The notes under the pieces are model-generated. The model searched no databases and was not told where the DNA came from. It saw only the letters and a list, made by a program, of their open reading frames with translations. 64,000 bases of DNA, taken from the NCBI GenBank assembly GCA_903864275.1, contig CAIPFE010000060.1, positions 1 through 64,000 of the forward strand, written 5' to 3'. The position numbers were made by a program, and so were the translations under genes. Of the stretch, positions 7,206-15,948 are shown piece by piece. Source of the DNA: an uncultured Mucilaginibacter sp. (GTDB taxonomy: Bacteria; Bacteroidota; Bacteroidia; Sphingobacteriales; Sphingobacteriaceae). Position 1 is the stretch's first letter, and the number at the start of each line of letters is the position of its first letter.

Positions 7206-7895
7206 TTAACTGGTTTTCACTCCAAACAGGTATCCTACGTAAGCCGTTATACCCATAGCTACTGTTCCCCAAAAGCAAATCCGGATAACCGCCTTGCCAA
7301 GCGGGGCGCCGCCGGTTTTGGCCGAGACTGCTCCCAATACAGCAAGGGCAACAATGGCAAGGGCATATTGGGCGATAAGCATTTGTTTCAGGGGCGCAAA
7401 TATGGAAACGATGAGCGGCAGTATCCCTCCTGAAACAAATGATGCGGCTGACGCAAGCCCTGCCTGCATTGGCCTTGCCGTTGTGATCTCGTTAATCCCA
7501 AGTTCATCTCGTGCATGGGCTTCCAGGGCATTGTGTGCCGTAAGTTCCTTGGCCACTTTCATGGAAAGCACCTTGCTGAGTCCCCTTTGTTCATAGAGCC
7601 CGGAAAGTTCTTCCAGTTCGGTCTCAGGCATCGTATCTAATTCCTTTTTTTCTCTTTTTAAGTCCGCTGTTTCGATATCCGCCTGGGAACTTACAGAAAT
7701 ATATTCCCCCGCCGCCATTGACATTGCCCCCGCCACCAGGCCCGCCAGTGCCGCAAGGATGACCGGATTCCTGGCGTTGCTTGCTGCGGCTACGCCAATG
7801 GCTAAACTTGTTGTTGATAAAATGCCGTCATTGGCCCCTAATACGGCAGCCCTAAGCCAACCGATCCTGGTAATATAATGTTTCTCGACTTGCAT
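7206..7895 (-). CDS. VIT1/CCC1 family metal ion transporter
   Basis: A 229-residue integral membrane protein of the VIT family, which moves Fe2+ or Mn2+ out of the cytosol. It begins HYITRIGWLRAAVLGANDGI, the signature first helix with the conserved AxxGxNDG, and has GAMSMAAGEYISVSSQ (~57-72) in the second helix. A cytosolic Glu-rich metal-binding segment (about 77-130, REKKELDTMPETELEEL) follows, then three more membrane helices. Length and layout match the bacterial VIT family. It stands alone, convergent with the VOC gene. Probable role: iron or manganese efflux or detoxification. Confidence 0.92.
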   Translation of the reverse strand: MQVEKHYITRIGWLRAAVLGANDGILSTTSLAIGVAAASNARNPVILAALAGLVAGAMSMAAGEYISVSSQADIETADLKREKKELDTMPETELEELSGLYEQRGLSKVLSMKVAKELTAHNALEAHARDELGINEITTARPMQAGLASAASFVSGGILPLIVSIFAPLKQMLIAQYALAIVALAVLGAVSAKTGGAPLGKAVIRICFWGTVAMGITAYVGYLFGVKTS

Positions 7896-8212
7896 TGCCT
7901 ATGCTAATTAATTATTTAATTATGACAAACCTATTCCCTCATTTACCAATTATTAAAGGTAGCTTTTTATTATCTAACGGGCAGCTATGGCGCTTCGATT
8001 TTAGATGGTGTGCAGATTTTGCTGCCGGGATTTGCTGGCAGGCGCTTGAGTATTGATCCTGTCGTCGGCGCGCCAGCTTCGGAGAATTTTAAAGTGTTCG
8101 CGTTCATTTCGCATGAACTGTATCGTCCTGGAAAAAGTTCACGCATTGTGGGTATTAAATGACTAAACAATAAAATTCGCTGCCAGTCAGCGAGGCCAAG
8201 CATCGCAGTTAT
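7896..8212. other. Gene-free stretch with one dispersed-repeat copy
   Basis: This 317-base gap between two minus-strand genes holds one copy of the dispersed repeat at 8058-8118. A 72-codon minus-strand frame (7985-8203) is largely made of that repeat and is not counted as a gene. No terminator with a clear U tract is evident. Confidence 0.45.
8058..8118. repeat. Dispersed intergenic repeat, copy 1
   Basis: The segment with TTCGGAGAATTTTAAAG followed by TGTTCGCGTTCATTTCGCA recurs at 11519-11581, including the gtcgtcg and cgccag phrases upstream. A shorter form recurs at 12279-12312. All three copies lie in gene-free DNA in the same orientation within 4.5 kb. The element is not recognised as a named insertion sequence. 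Confidence 0.6.
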
Positions 8213-9436
8213 TCAACAAGCGGATGGACATGTTAAGGATCTGACCTTGTTATTGAACCCTGGTTCTTCTGCAATCATGTCCCTGATATTGAAATTCCTG
8301 GTATGGCAAAACGGGCAGGTATTTACATATCCTTCTGAATCGATATAGAATCCCCTGGTTCCCCCAAAACTGCAACCCATTTGCCTTTGGTGGTAGCCAT
8401 GATAAACTACTATAGGATAGTCTTTATAGCGGGGGTCACCGTTCATCGTGCGATAGAATTTTTCAAGTAATTCCAAATCGTTTTTGGTTAAAAAAACGTC
8501 CTGGCCTTTATAATGTCCAACTGCCTGGGGCTCGAGTATTTGTATGTACACCACTTTTTGGGCCTTTGCAAATTCGGCATATCGTAATAGGTTATCCCAT
8601 GATATAAAGGCCCTGGTAACGCAAATGTTGAGGGCAACAACCAGGTTTTGCCGTTGGGCATTAAAAATGGCTGCTTTTGCGTGTGCGAATGCGTTGTTAA
8701 AGCCCCTGAAGGCGTTGTGTTTTTCCTCGTCGAAATGATCAAGGCTAATTGCAGCCCCGGTTAACCCGGCCTGCTTAAGTATGGCCGCGTTTACGGGTGT
8801 GAAGTTAAATCCGGAGGTTACAACATAAAATTCAGACGATCTGTCCGCAGTTTTCAGCAGGTCAGCCAGGTCTTTTATCCTTGTAAGGGGTTCACCGCCG
8901 CTCAAATGGAATTGTGCTATTCCATCGCCCTGAAACTTTTTCAAAATGGCCTTAAGGTCTGTTACCTCAAGGCTTTCCTTTTTATTTAAATTATCCCACT
9001 CCAAACAGTGTTCGCACATTAGCGGACATTTTTTGGTGATGGCTAAAAACAGGAAGCTTAGCTTGTGAATCTTTTTGTTTACGGGAATGATGCGATTAAA
9101 TTCCCCTTTTATGTATTCGTCAAATATTGCGGAAGGATAAGCCGGGACGAATAAATGGAAGTAATACTTGTTGCCAAGCCGGGTTATTTTGCTGCTGGAT
9201 TTGCCCAGCGTTAGATTATGATTTTTATAGTGGTAAAGTTCCGTAAATACCCTGACAGCAATTTTCAGCGAGCCGTATGTTTTTAAGGCGAGAAGAAAGA
9301 TATGCAGCCCCACGCGGGCTGCCACCCACCGCCGCTGCCACTTGTTCAGCATTTTTAGGTCATAGCCTGCATCTGTCTCTGCCTGGTTAAAGGCTGCTGC
9401 CGGCTCTTTCACACTTGGGTATATGGCTATCATCAC
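8213..9436 (-). CDS. Radical SAM protein with SPASM-like C-terminus
   Basis: A 407-residue radical SAM enzyme. The 4Fe-4S/SAM motif CPLMCEHC has C137, C141 and C144, followed by the SAM-binding HLSGGEPL (~177-184). An extra Cys-rich region near the C-terminus (GCSFGGTRGFYIDSEG, then NTCPFCH, and a terminal CPSAC) fits a SPASM-like auxiliary cluster, as in enzymes that modify peptides or proteins. The N-terminal ~120 residues form an uncharacterised domain. The gene starts 30 bases after the stop of a large lipoprotein-like gene on the same strand, so the two probably form an operon and the lipoprotein could be partner or target. Substrate is unknown; no obvious short precursor peptide gene is seen nearby. 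Confidence 0.85.
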   Translation of the reverse strand: MMIAIYPSVKEPAAAFNQAETDAGYDLKMLNKWQRRWVAARVGLHIFLLALKTYGSLKIAVRVFTELYHYKNHNLTLGKSSSKITRLGNKYYFHLFVPAYPSAIFDEYIKGEFNRIIPVNKKIHKLSFLFLAITKKCPLMCEHCLEWDNLNKKESLEVTDLKAILKKFQGDGIAQFHLSGGEPLTRIKDLADLLKTADRSSEFYVVTSGFNFTPVNAAILKQAGLTGAAISLDHFDEEKHNAFRGFNNAFAHAKAAIFNAQRQNLVVALNICVTRAFISWDNLLRYAEFAKAQKVVYIQILEPQAVGHYKGQDVFLTKNDLELLEKFYRTMNGDPRYKDYPIVVYHGYHQRQMGCSFGGTRGFYIDSEGYVNTCPFCHTRNFNIRDMIAEEPGFNNKVRSLTCPSAC

Positions 9437-9466
9437 TTTTTTTAGCAGCCGCGAGTAGAAGGCGGC

Positions 9467-11233
9467 TTATGGTTTTAATTGTGCAGTTACGCGGGGTACA
9501 TCATCGGTAAACAATTTTGCCGCCTGTTTATATTTTTCCTCTGAATATGCTGACAATGCGCCTTTCCTCTTTAACGTTGCCAGGGTCCACCAATCGGGAT
9601 CGCCGTAATAACGTTTCACCGAATGGTAATAGCCGCTGCTTAAGAGGAAATAGCTGTCGGCCAGCTCGTTAATTGGTTTCGGTTTGTCGAATTCAAATGA
9701 TATATAATCGTGTTGGAATAGTTCGTCGTAATGCTTGTCGCCTGCCGCCAGGTCAGCTGTTTCACTTTTTGGATCCTTATTATTCATCGCTGCCGAAAGG
9801 CGAATAAATTCAGGTTTGTAAATACGGTCGGGTGAGAAATCCATAGCCGCATAATCCAATTCCCAAAACCTATATGCTGATTCGATTTTGATCCGTACCG
9901 TCGTGCCTTTTGCATCAGCAATATTTACAGGCATGATCATATCCCTCCCGGCCGAATTGCCGGTTAGCGGAAAATAATCGACCGCTTTCCAACCCGTCCC
10001 GGTTTCGACATATACCATCATAGGCAAGGCCTGTTCTTTCTCCCACTGTTCTATTTCATTTCTGCTCGACTTATCCCGTTCGGCAATAAATTCCTGTAAT
10101 TTATCACCAAACAGCGTGGAAAATTGCTCGTACATAAGCCCTGCCCACATGGAGTTTTTGGCATTTACGATTAGTTTAGCCTGGCTGACATTTGCAGGCT
10201 TATTAAATGTTAGTATTACGCTGGCCAGGTCGGAAGAAGGGTCCCCCTTTTCGTTAAAGACGTATGGATTTCGGTCACGGTATGCCAATGATCGCTCTGC
10301 TTCATAATTGATCAATGAAGTTGCGACCGGCTGCCCGGGGTTGGTGTAATTATGAACGTTGCCATGCCTGTCTATGAGTATCGTTACGTTTGGTTCATGC
10401 GCTATCCTGATCAGTTGCAGCTGGTTTATAAATTGTTTTTCCTGGCGGTCGTTAACCAACCTGAACAAGAATTTTCCATTTGTATCGGCCAGGTTTTCCA
10501 GCGGGAAGTAATCGGCCCTTTCAACCGACGAGTATATCGCGCCACTGAAGAGCCCGCTTCTGAACTGGTACGCTCCGCCGTTATAAGCATACAGCTTGGG
10601 GCAATCGCAACTCGTGGTACCGCCCCCGGAGGGCACAGGGGTTGTATTGTTGTTACCACTGCCGGAAAATATAATTAAAGCAACAATCAAAGCTGCCAGG
10701 GCCGCAAAACCTATTGTGCTTCCAACAGTACTCAGGGTGGTTCTGTCCTTGTCCTTTTTGTAAATATCTACCCTTGTTATCGCTGTGAGCGGTAAAGAAA
10801 GGTGGGTATTTTTATTTATACTTTGAGTTTGGGCGTAAATGTGGATTTCATTGAGCACAGCAGCATTTTCTTTGCTATACGTGTATGAGGTTGAAGGCTT
10901 CTTCCTGGCAAAATTATAATGCTCCGGTGGTAATGTATCTACATCAGCCTCTATAACATTGTTGTTAACGCTTAAATTCTTCAGCCCGTTAACAGTGTCT
11001 TTTAAATGCACGATAAAGTACTTATTCTCGTTTTTTAATTCATCAATGGTTTGCTTGTCAATCGTGTTTGTACTATTCGTGTTGTAAAATTTCAGATAAC
11101 ATCCGCTGAAAAACAAAAGCATTGCTGACATATAAATGATCGCATGCTTTCGCCGTCCTTTTACAGCCAAAAACAGGTATGGAAAGAAAATAAAGATCAA
11201 AACGGAGCCCGGGGAAGTTGCGAATCGCTTCAT
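9467..11233 (-). CDS. Large membrane-associated/lipoprotein of unknown function
   Basis: A 588-residue protein in three parts. The N-terminus has two hydrophobic segments, the second ending in a lipobox (LLFFSGC, C45), so the real start may be the ATG at 11131 (residue 35). Residues ~50-165 form a periplasmic-looking domain that ends in ITRVDIYKKDK. A membrane-like segment (~168-192) precedes a Gly/Thr linker, and a C-terminal domain begins at SCDCPKLYAYNGGAYQFR and FSGAIYSSVERADYFPLENL. That Cys-Pro plus Y/N-G phrase recurs, as I recall, in other uncharacterised Bacteroidota surface proteins. No enzyme motif is recognised. It is followed after 30 bases by a radical SAM gene. Confidence 0.75.
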   Translation of the reverse strand: MKRFATSPGSVLIFIFFPYLFLAVKGRRKHAIIYMSAMLLFFSGCYLKFYNTNSTNTIDKQTIDELKNENKYFIVHLKDTVNGLKNLSVNNNVIEADVDTLPPEHYNFARKKPSTSYTYSKENAAVLNEIHIYAQTQSINKNTHLSLPLTAITRVDIYKKDKDRTTLSTVGSTIGFAALAALIVALIIFSGSGNNNTTPVPSGGGTTSCDCPKLYAYNGGAYQFRSGLFSGAIYSSVERADYFPLENLADTNGKFLFRLVNDRQEKQFINQLQLIRIAHEPNVTILIDRHGNVHNYTNPGQPVATSLINYEAERSLAYRDRNPYVFNEKGDPSSDLASVILTFNKPANVSQAKLIVNAKNSMWAGLMYEQFSTLFGDKLQEFIAERDKSSRNEIEQWEKEQALPMMVYVETGTGWKAVDYFPLTGNSAGRDMIMPVNIADAKGTTVRIKIESAYRFWELDYAAMDFSPDRIYKPEFIRLSAAMNNKDPKSETADLAAGDKHYDELFQHDYISFEFDKPKPINELADSYFLLSSGYYHSVKRYYGDPDWWTLATLKRKGALSAYSEEKYKQAAKLFTDDVPRVTAQLKP

Positions 11234-11764
11234 AACTACAAGTTTAAAAGTTTATGAATATCTAATTTTTATATTGCTATTGATATATTTAAATATAATA
11301 GAATACGTAGCGAAGCCGGGGGTCTTTTCGCTTAACTTTCTATAAATCAACAAACCATATCCACCACTAAATTAAAATAAAAATACGTAAAGCAAATAAA
11401 ATATCAAACATCTTTTAATAATATGCGCATTACAGGATGAAGCCGCATACGCCCCCAATTTATCGGGACGCGGACTTAGGTGCGCCCGCCATCGGCGGGG
11501 CTCGCCTTTGCGTTGCAGGCCCAGTCGTCGCTCGCCAGGTTCGGGGAATTTTAAATGTTCGCGTTCATTTCGCAAGAGCACAAAAATAATATTGCGTGAA
11601 TGCCTGAAAATCAGTTAGGTGAATTTTAAAGATATTTTGAAATGAACGATTAGCCTAAATTTCAATTCAATCTAACTTAATCCAATTCCATCAACTTCTA
11701 ACTAATTTAGTGATGCCGACACCTGGCAATAATTTTATTACCTTGCAAAGTAAAGTTAAGCTCC
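11234..11764. other. Gene-free stretch with one dispersed-repeat copy
   Basis: About 530 bases without a convincing gene. The part next to the lipoprotein gene (11240-11400) is very AT-rich and probably carries its promoter, though I cannot fix the boxes. 11519-11581 is a copy of the dispersed repeat. A 69-codon minus-strand frame (11372-11581) is translated repeat and not a gene. Confidence 0.45.
11519..11581. repeat. Dispersed intergenic repeat, copy 2
   Basis: Matches copy 1 (8058-8118) over ~60 bases, including TTCGGGGAATTTTAAA and TGTTCGCGTTCATTTCGCA. Downstream it shares ctgaaaatcagtt..gaatttt (about 11605-11628) with the sequence after copy 3 (about 12339-12360), so copies 2 and 3 are related over a longer stretch. 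Confidence 0.6.
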
Positions 11765-12277
11765 ATGGACACTCTGGACTTTGAACCAATAATCAAGACA
11801 AAAGCAACGGTATTAAAATCTGCAGCCGACAAAAGAAAGGATACGGTGATAATGCTTGCGGAGATCGGGCCATTTGAGGCCGGCCCGCCATTGCACATTC
11901 ACCTCAGCCAACACGAAACTTATGAAGTGCTGGAAGGTGAAGCAGAGTTTATCCTGGGTAAACAAAAGATCATTTTAAAGCGGGGGGAGAAAATTGAAAT
12001 TCCGCCCAACACCCCGCACACTTTCAGGAACACTAAAGAAGAATGGCTGAAAATGCGGGACACCCATCTGCCGGCGCTGTCATTTGAAGAGATGATGCGC
12101 GACCTTCATTCCATGGTCCATTCCGGCAAGGTAAAAGGCTTTAAGGACATGAAGTCGCTGATATACCTATCGATGCTGTGGGTTAAATACCAAGAAGTGC
12201 AGCGGTCTGTCTCCCCGCCGTTTTTTGTTATGAAACTGATGTCCGGCATAGGGACAATGATAGGGTATAAACTCTAA
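11765..12277 (+). CDS. Cupin domain protein
   Basis: A 170-residue protein with a single cupin barrel in the N-terminal two thirds. Motif 1 is PPLHIHLSQHETYEVLEGE (~42-60), with two His and a Glu as metal ligands. Motif 2 is IPPNTPHTFRNT (~83-94), with the fourth ligand His. The C-terminal ~70 residues are helical with no known motif. Cupins of this kind range from enzymes (dioxygenases, isomerases) to sensors, and nothing here narrows the substrate. It is monocistronic between two gene-free stretches. Confidence 0.85.
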   Translation: MDTLDFEPIIKTKATVLKSAADKRKDTVIMLAEIGPFEAGPPLHIHLSQHETYEVLEGEAEFILGKQKIILKRGEKIEIPPNTPHTFRNTKEEWLKMRDTHLPALSFEEMMRDLHSMVHSGKVKGFKDMKSLIYLSMLWVKYQEVQRSVSPPFFVMKLMSGIGTMIGYKL

Positions 12278-12278
12278 A

Positions 12279-12312
12279 ATTTTAAAATTTTCGCGTTCAC
12301 TTCGCACGAACG
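12279..12312. repeat. Dispersed intergenic repeat, copy 3 (short)
   Basis: Contains AATTTTAAAATTTTCGCGTT and CACTTCGCACGAACGCG, matching the core of copies 1 and 2 with a few substitutions. It lies directly after the stop of the cupin gene. Confidence 0.5.
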
Positions 12313-12604
12313 CGTGCAATTATTTTATCATAAATAACTGAAAATCAATTGGTTAATTTTTGCGAATATTCAAAATGTGCAAAAACGAAAATCTCGCGGC
12401 AACACCCTGCAGAAATAAAAAAAACGACATCTTTTGCCTTTCGTCTTTCACCCTTCTCCCAATTCAGGCGCAAGTGTAGGTGCTGGCCTGGTGCGCTGCA
12501 GCACTCGTGCCCCGCTGACAGGTAGTCTCTCAACCCCTTCCGTTTGTATAAATAACGCCCCCCTCTAACCATTATTGCCCCTAAAAAAATATACCTAAAA
12601 ACCG

Positions 12605-12635
12605 TTGTTTTGCCACATCATACCCTATACTTTTG
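12605..12635 (+). promoter_or_regulatory. Bacteroidota-type promoter for rph
   Basis: TACTTTTG at 12628-12635 fits the TAnnTTTG -7 box of Bacteroidota. A TTG at 12605-12607 lies 20 bases upstream, close to the usual -33 spacing. The predicted transcript would start about 25 bases before the ATG at 12665. This is motif matching only. Confidence 0.5.
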
Positions 12636-12664
12636 GCTTTATACATCTATAATAAGCCATCAGC

Positions 12665-15328
12665 ATGCCACCAAAAAACAATCTCAAAACAAAAAATAAA
12701 CCCCTATATGTACTAAGTTTCCGGCAGATCGACAGCTCTAAGTTTACACTTGCCGGAGGCAAAGCCGCTAACCTGGGAGCACTATCTAAAATCAAAGAGA
12801 TACAGGTGCCGGATGGTTTTTGCGTTACCACCAAAGCATATAAAAAAGTAACCAAAAACAATGGGGAGCTTGACGCCTTGCTGGGCGAATTATCGCGTTT
12901 TAAGGCAGAAGAGCGGGAGAAGATCAGCAAGGTCAGCGCAAATATCCGCAGGGCTATCGGAAGCATGCCAATACCTAACGATATTGCAGAAGCTATTACT
13001 GATTATCTCGGTAATTTTGGTGAAAAAGATGCCTTTGCCGTTCGGTCAAGCGCTACGGCGGAAGACCTGCGGGGGGCATCCTTTGCGGGCCAGCAGGATA
13101 CATATTTGAACATTATCGGGAAGGAGGCTATCCTGAAGCATATCAGCAAATGCTGGGCATCGCTGTTTACCAACAGGGCGGTGATTTACCGCCTTCAAAA
13201 CGGCTTCGATCACCGCAAGGTACAACTGGCGGTGGTTGTTCAGCAAATGGTTTTCCCGCAGGCGGCAGGGATTTTGTTTACTGCGGATCCTGTTACCGGT
13301 AACAGGAAGGTGGTATCTATTGATGCCGGGTTCGGGCTTGGCGAGGCGATGGTCTCGGGCCTGGTGAATGCGGATAACTACAAAGTGCGTGACGGCAAGA
13401 TCACCGATAAGAAGGTATCAGCCAAGAAGCTGGCCATTTATGCCTTAAAGGATGGCGGTACGGAAGAACAAGAGATCGGCCCAGGGCAACAGAACATACA
13501 AGCGCTGGCTGATGAGCAGATATTACAGCTTGCGCACATAGGCAGAACGATCGAAGCTCATTTCGGCCGCCCGCAGGACATTGAATGGTGTTTGGCTGAC
13601 GATAAATCCGATAGCTATCGGATTTATATTGTACAGAGCCGGCCGATCACTACGCTATATCCTATCCCGGAAGCGGGCGATAAAGAAAACCATGTTTATA
13701 TATCTGTCGGTCACCAACAAATGATGACTGATGCCATGAAACCGCTGGGCTTGTCGGTGTGGCAGCTTGCGGCAGGCAGGCCCATGTTTAAAGCCGGCGG
13801 GACGTTGTTTGTTGATGTGGCCGCTCAACTGGCTACTGCGGCCGGCAGAAAGATGATAATAGCGATCATGGGAGAGCATGATCCGCTGATAAAAGACGCG
13901 CTGATAGCGATTACCGAGCGGGGAGATTTTATAAAATTGCTGCCAGGTGATAATGATGATCTGGGGCGCATTAAAAGCAGTACAGGCAAATCATCAGCGG
14001 ATATCCTGGCGTCCATCAAAAACGATCCGGTTGTTGTGGCTGGTTTGATTGAGCAAAGTGAAGCATCGATAGCAGCGTTCAAACAGGACATCCAAACGAA
14101 ATCTGGAACGGAGCTGTTTGATTTCATCCTTGAAGATGGGCAGCAATTAAGAAAGAGCCTAACGGGGCCGGAAACTTTCGCGGCAATAGTGGCGGCTGTA
14201 GATGCCCCGACCTGGCTTAATAACAACCTGAAGGCGTGGTTGGGTGAGAAAAACCCGGCAGATACGCTTGCACAATCCGCGCCCAACAATATTACCTCGG
14301 AAATGGGCCTGGCGCTATTGGATGTGGCGGATGTTATCCGCCCTTATCCCGATGTAATTGCCTATTTACAAAAGGTAAAAGACGATGACTTTTTGGATGA
14401 GCTGCATAAGTTTAATGGCGGACAGGAAGCCGGGGACGCAATTTGTGCCTTTCTCGACAAGTATGGCATGCGCTGCGCAGGCGAGATAGACATTACCAAA
14501 ACCCGCTGGAGCGAAAAACCATTAATGCTGCTACCTATGATCCTCAGCAACATCAAAAACCTTGAGCCCGGAGCGGGCAAACGGAAATTTGAGCAGGGAC
14601 GGCAGGAAGCTTTGAAAAAAGAACAGGATTTATTGGAACGGTTGCGCCGGTTGCCGGATGGTGAACAAAAAGCCGCAGAAACAAAAGAAATGATCAGCCT
14701 GCTGCGGAATTTCGCCGGTTACCGCGAATATCCGAAATACGGTATTATTAGCCTTCACTTTGTTTATAAGCAGGCTTTAATGAAAGAAGCCGAAAAACTG
14801 GTGAAAGCCGACGTTATTCATGAAAAAGCGGACATATATTATCTCACTTTTGAAGAATTTCACGAAGTGGTGCGCACAAATAAGGTTGATAACCAGCTCA
14901 TCAACGAACGAAAAGAGGAGTACAAACTATTTCAAAAATTGACCCCGCCGCGTGTGATCACGTCGGATGGTGAGATCGTTACGGGTAAGTACAAACACGA
15001 CGATCTCCCGGCCGGCGCGATTGCAGGGCTGGCTGTTTCTTCCGGATTTATTGAGGGACGGGCGCGTGTCATCCTTAACATGGAAGATGCTGACCTGGAA
15101 GACGGGGATATATTGGTAACCACCTTCACCGATCCCAGCTGGACGCCCTTGTTCGTATCCATAAAAGGCCTGGTGACCGAGGTGGGCGGACTGATGACCC
15201 ACGGCGCAGTTATAGCACGTGAATATGGCTTACCGGCAGTAGTCGGCGTAGAAAATGCCACCAAACTGATCAAAGACGGCCAGCGCATCCGGGTGAATGG
15301 AACAGATGGGTATGTAGAAATACTATAA
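12665..15328 (+). CDS. rph: Rifamycin-inactivating phosphotransferase
   Basis: An 887-residue three-domain enzyme. The N-terminal ATP-grasp domain begins GKAANLGALSKI and contains AVRSSATAEDLRGASFAGQQ (~122-141) and the nucleotide-site QDIEWCL. The middle, substrate-binding domain starts with SVGHQQMMTDAMKPLGLS (~344-361), a phrase characteristic of rifampin phosphotransferases and absent from true PEP synthase. The C-terminal swivelling domain carries the phospho-carrier His in GGLMTHGAVIAREYGLP (H846). Rph enzymes transfer the beta-phosphate of ATP to rifamycins, releasing phosphate and AMP. The length (~870-890) fits Rph better than PEP synthase (~790). It is a single gene with its own promoter-like boxes; no rifampin-associated element is obvious upstream. 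Confidence 0.88.
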   Translation: MPPKNNLKTKNKPLYVLSFRQIDSSKFTLAGGKAANLGALSKIKEIQVPDGFCVTTKAYKKVTKNNGELDALLGELSRFKAEEREKISKVSANIRRAIGSMPIPNDIAEAITDYLGNFGEKDAFAVRSSATAEDLRGASFAGQQDTYLNIIGKEAILKHISKCWASLFTNRAVIYRLQNGFDHRKVQLAVVVQQMVFPQAAGILFTADPVTGNRKVVSIDAGFGLGEAMVSGLVNADNYKVRDGKITDKKVSAKKLAIYALKDGGTEEQEIGPGQQNIQALADEQILQLAHIGRTIEAHFGRPQDIEWCLADDKSDSYRIYIVQSRPITTLYPIPEAGDKENHVYISVGHQQMMTDAMKPLGLSVWQLAAGRPMFKAGGTLFVDVAAQLATAAGRKMIIAIMGEHDPLIKDALIAITERGDFIKLLPGDNDDLGRIKSSTGKSSADILASIKNDPVVVAGLIEQSEASIAAFKQDIQTKSGTELFDFILEDGQQLRKSLTGPETFAAIVAAVDAPTWLNNNLKAWLGEKNPADTLAQSAPNNITSEMGLALLDVADVIRPYPDVIAYLQKVKDDDFLDELHKFNGGQEAGDAICAFLDKYGMRCAGEIDITKTRWSEKPLMLLPMILSNIKNLEPGAGKRKFEQGRQEALKKEQDLLERLRRLPDGEQKAAETKEMISLLRNFAGYREYPKYGIISLHFVYKQALMKEAEKLVKADVIHEKADIYYLTFEEFHEVVRTNKVDNQLINERKEEYKLFQKLTPPRVITSDGEIVTGKYKHDDLPAGAIAGLAVSSGFIEGRARVILNMEDADLEDGDILVTTFTDPSWTPLFVSIKGLVTEVGGLMTHGAVIAREYGLPAVVGVENATKLIKDGQRIRVNGTDGYVEIL

Positions 15329-15378
15329 ATTGAGTTATTTATTGTTTTAACCAACGGAAGCAGACATGGGGGACGTGT

Positions 15379-15948
15379 TTAGGCTGTCACACCCAAATGT
15401 TTCACAGCCATCGCTTTAAGATGCGAAATATTATCTACCGGAATGCCCGTTTCCTTGGCCTTATCGTCCCAATAACGCAGGCGGATAAAAAGTTCGGCGT
15501 CCGGATTTGATTCAAAAATAGCCGCTTCTTCCTCATTCATCCTGCCGCCCTGGAATTCAAGCGTAGCTTTGCTGGCTTCTGAAAGCTGGTTGTAATAATC
15601 AGGATATTTATAGGTGAGGTATCTTTTAGCAATTACATGGCTTTCAACCAACCTGGCAAGCCTGTCCGAAAATCCGCGTTCGCGCAGGTAATCGGCGCCC
15701 AATTTTTCGTGGTCGACGTTTCCGAAACCATCCATGCTTTCCGCTTCCCCGTTGGTTTCAACCAGGTGACCTAAGTCATGAAAAAAAGCCGCCAATACCA
15801 CCTCATCCTCAAAGCCTTCTTCCCCGGCGAGCGTGGCAGCCTGCGACATGTGTTCGAGTTGCGAAACGGGTTCGCCAATATAATCTTCATCGCCATGTTT
15901 TTCGTACAGGGCAAAAACTTCGTCGACTATGGTTTCGGGTGTTTGCAT
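15379..15948 (-). CDS. PhnZ-type HD-domain oxygenase (phosphonate degradation)
   Basis: This 189-residue HD-domain protein matches PhnZ, the mixed-valent diiron oxygenase that cleaves the C-P bond of 1-hydroxy-phosphonates. The expected ligands are all present: Y23 and E26 in DYIGEPVSQLEH, H33, H57-D58 and H61 in FFHDLGH, H80, H104 in ESHVIAKRYL and D161 in RYWDD. Known relatives act on (R)-2-amino-1-hydroxyethylphosphonate (PhnZ) or its N-trimethyl form (TmpB). No 2-oxoglutarate hydroxylase (PhnY/TmpA) to make the hydroxylated substrate is seen in the window. The gene is divergent from the PhnX-like operon that starts 333 bases away, which supports a shared role. Confidence 0.85.
   Translation of the reverse strand: MQTPETIVDEVFALYEKHGDEDYIGEPVSQLEHMSQAATLAGEEGFEDEVVLAAFFHDLGHLVETNGEAESMDGFGNVDHEKLGADYLRERGFSDRLARLVESHVIAKRYLTYKYPDYYNQLSEASKATLEFQGGRMNEEEAAIFESNPDAELFIRLRYWDDKAKETGIPVDNISHLKAMAVKHLGVTA

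Larger units (their letters stand above)
12278..12664. other. Gene-free stretch with repeat copy 3 and the rph promoter region
   Basis: About 390 bases with no convincing gene. It carries a short copy of the dispersed repeat (12279-12312), a phrase shared with the island (ctcgtgcccc..gacaggta, about 12504-12528) and, at its right end, a promoter-like pair of boxes for the downstream gene. A 75-codon minus-strand frame (12345-12572) has a low-complexity, repeat-derived translation. Confidence 0.45.

Noticed and set aside
7985..8203. 72-codon minus-strand frame as a possible precursor peptide for the radical SAM enzyme
   Set aside because: It largely consists of the dispersed repeat, and a related translation appears in another copy at 11372-11581, so it is repeat-derived.
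12665..15328. Phosphoenolpyruvate synthase as the product
   Set aside because: The middle domain and the length fit rifamycin phosphotransferase, and the PEP-synthase C-terminal PEP-binding barrel with its Cys motif is absent.
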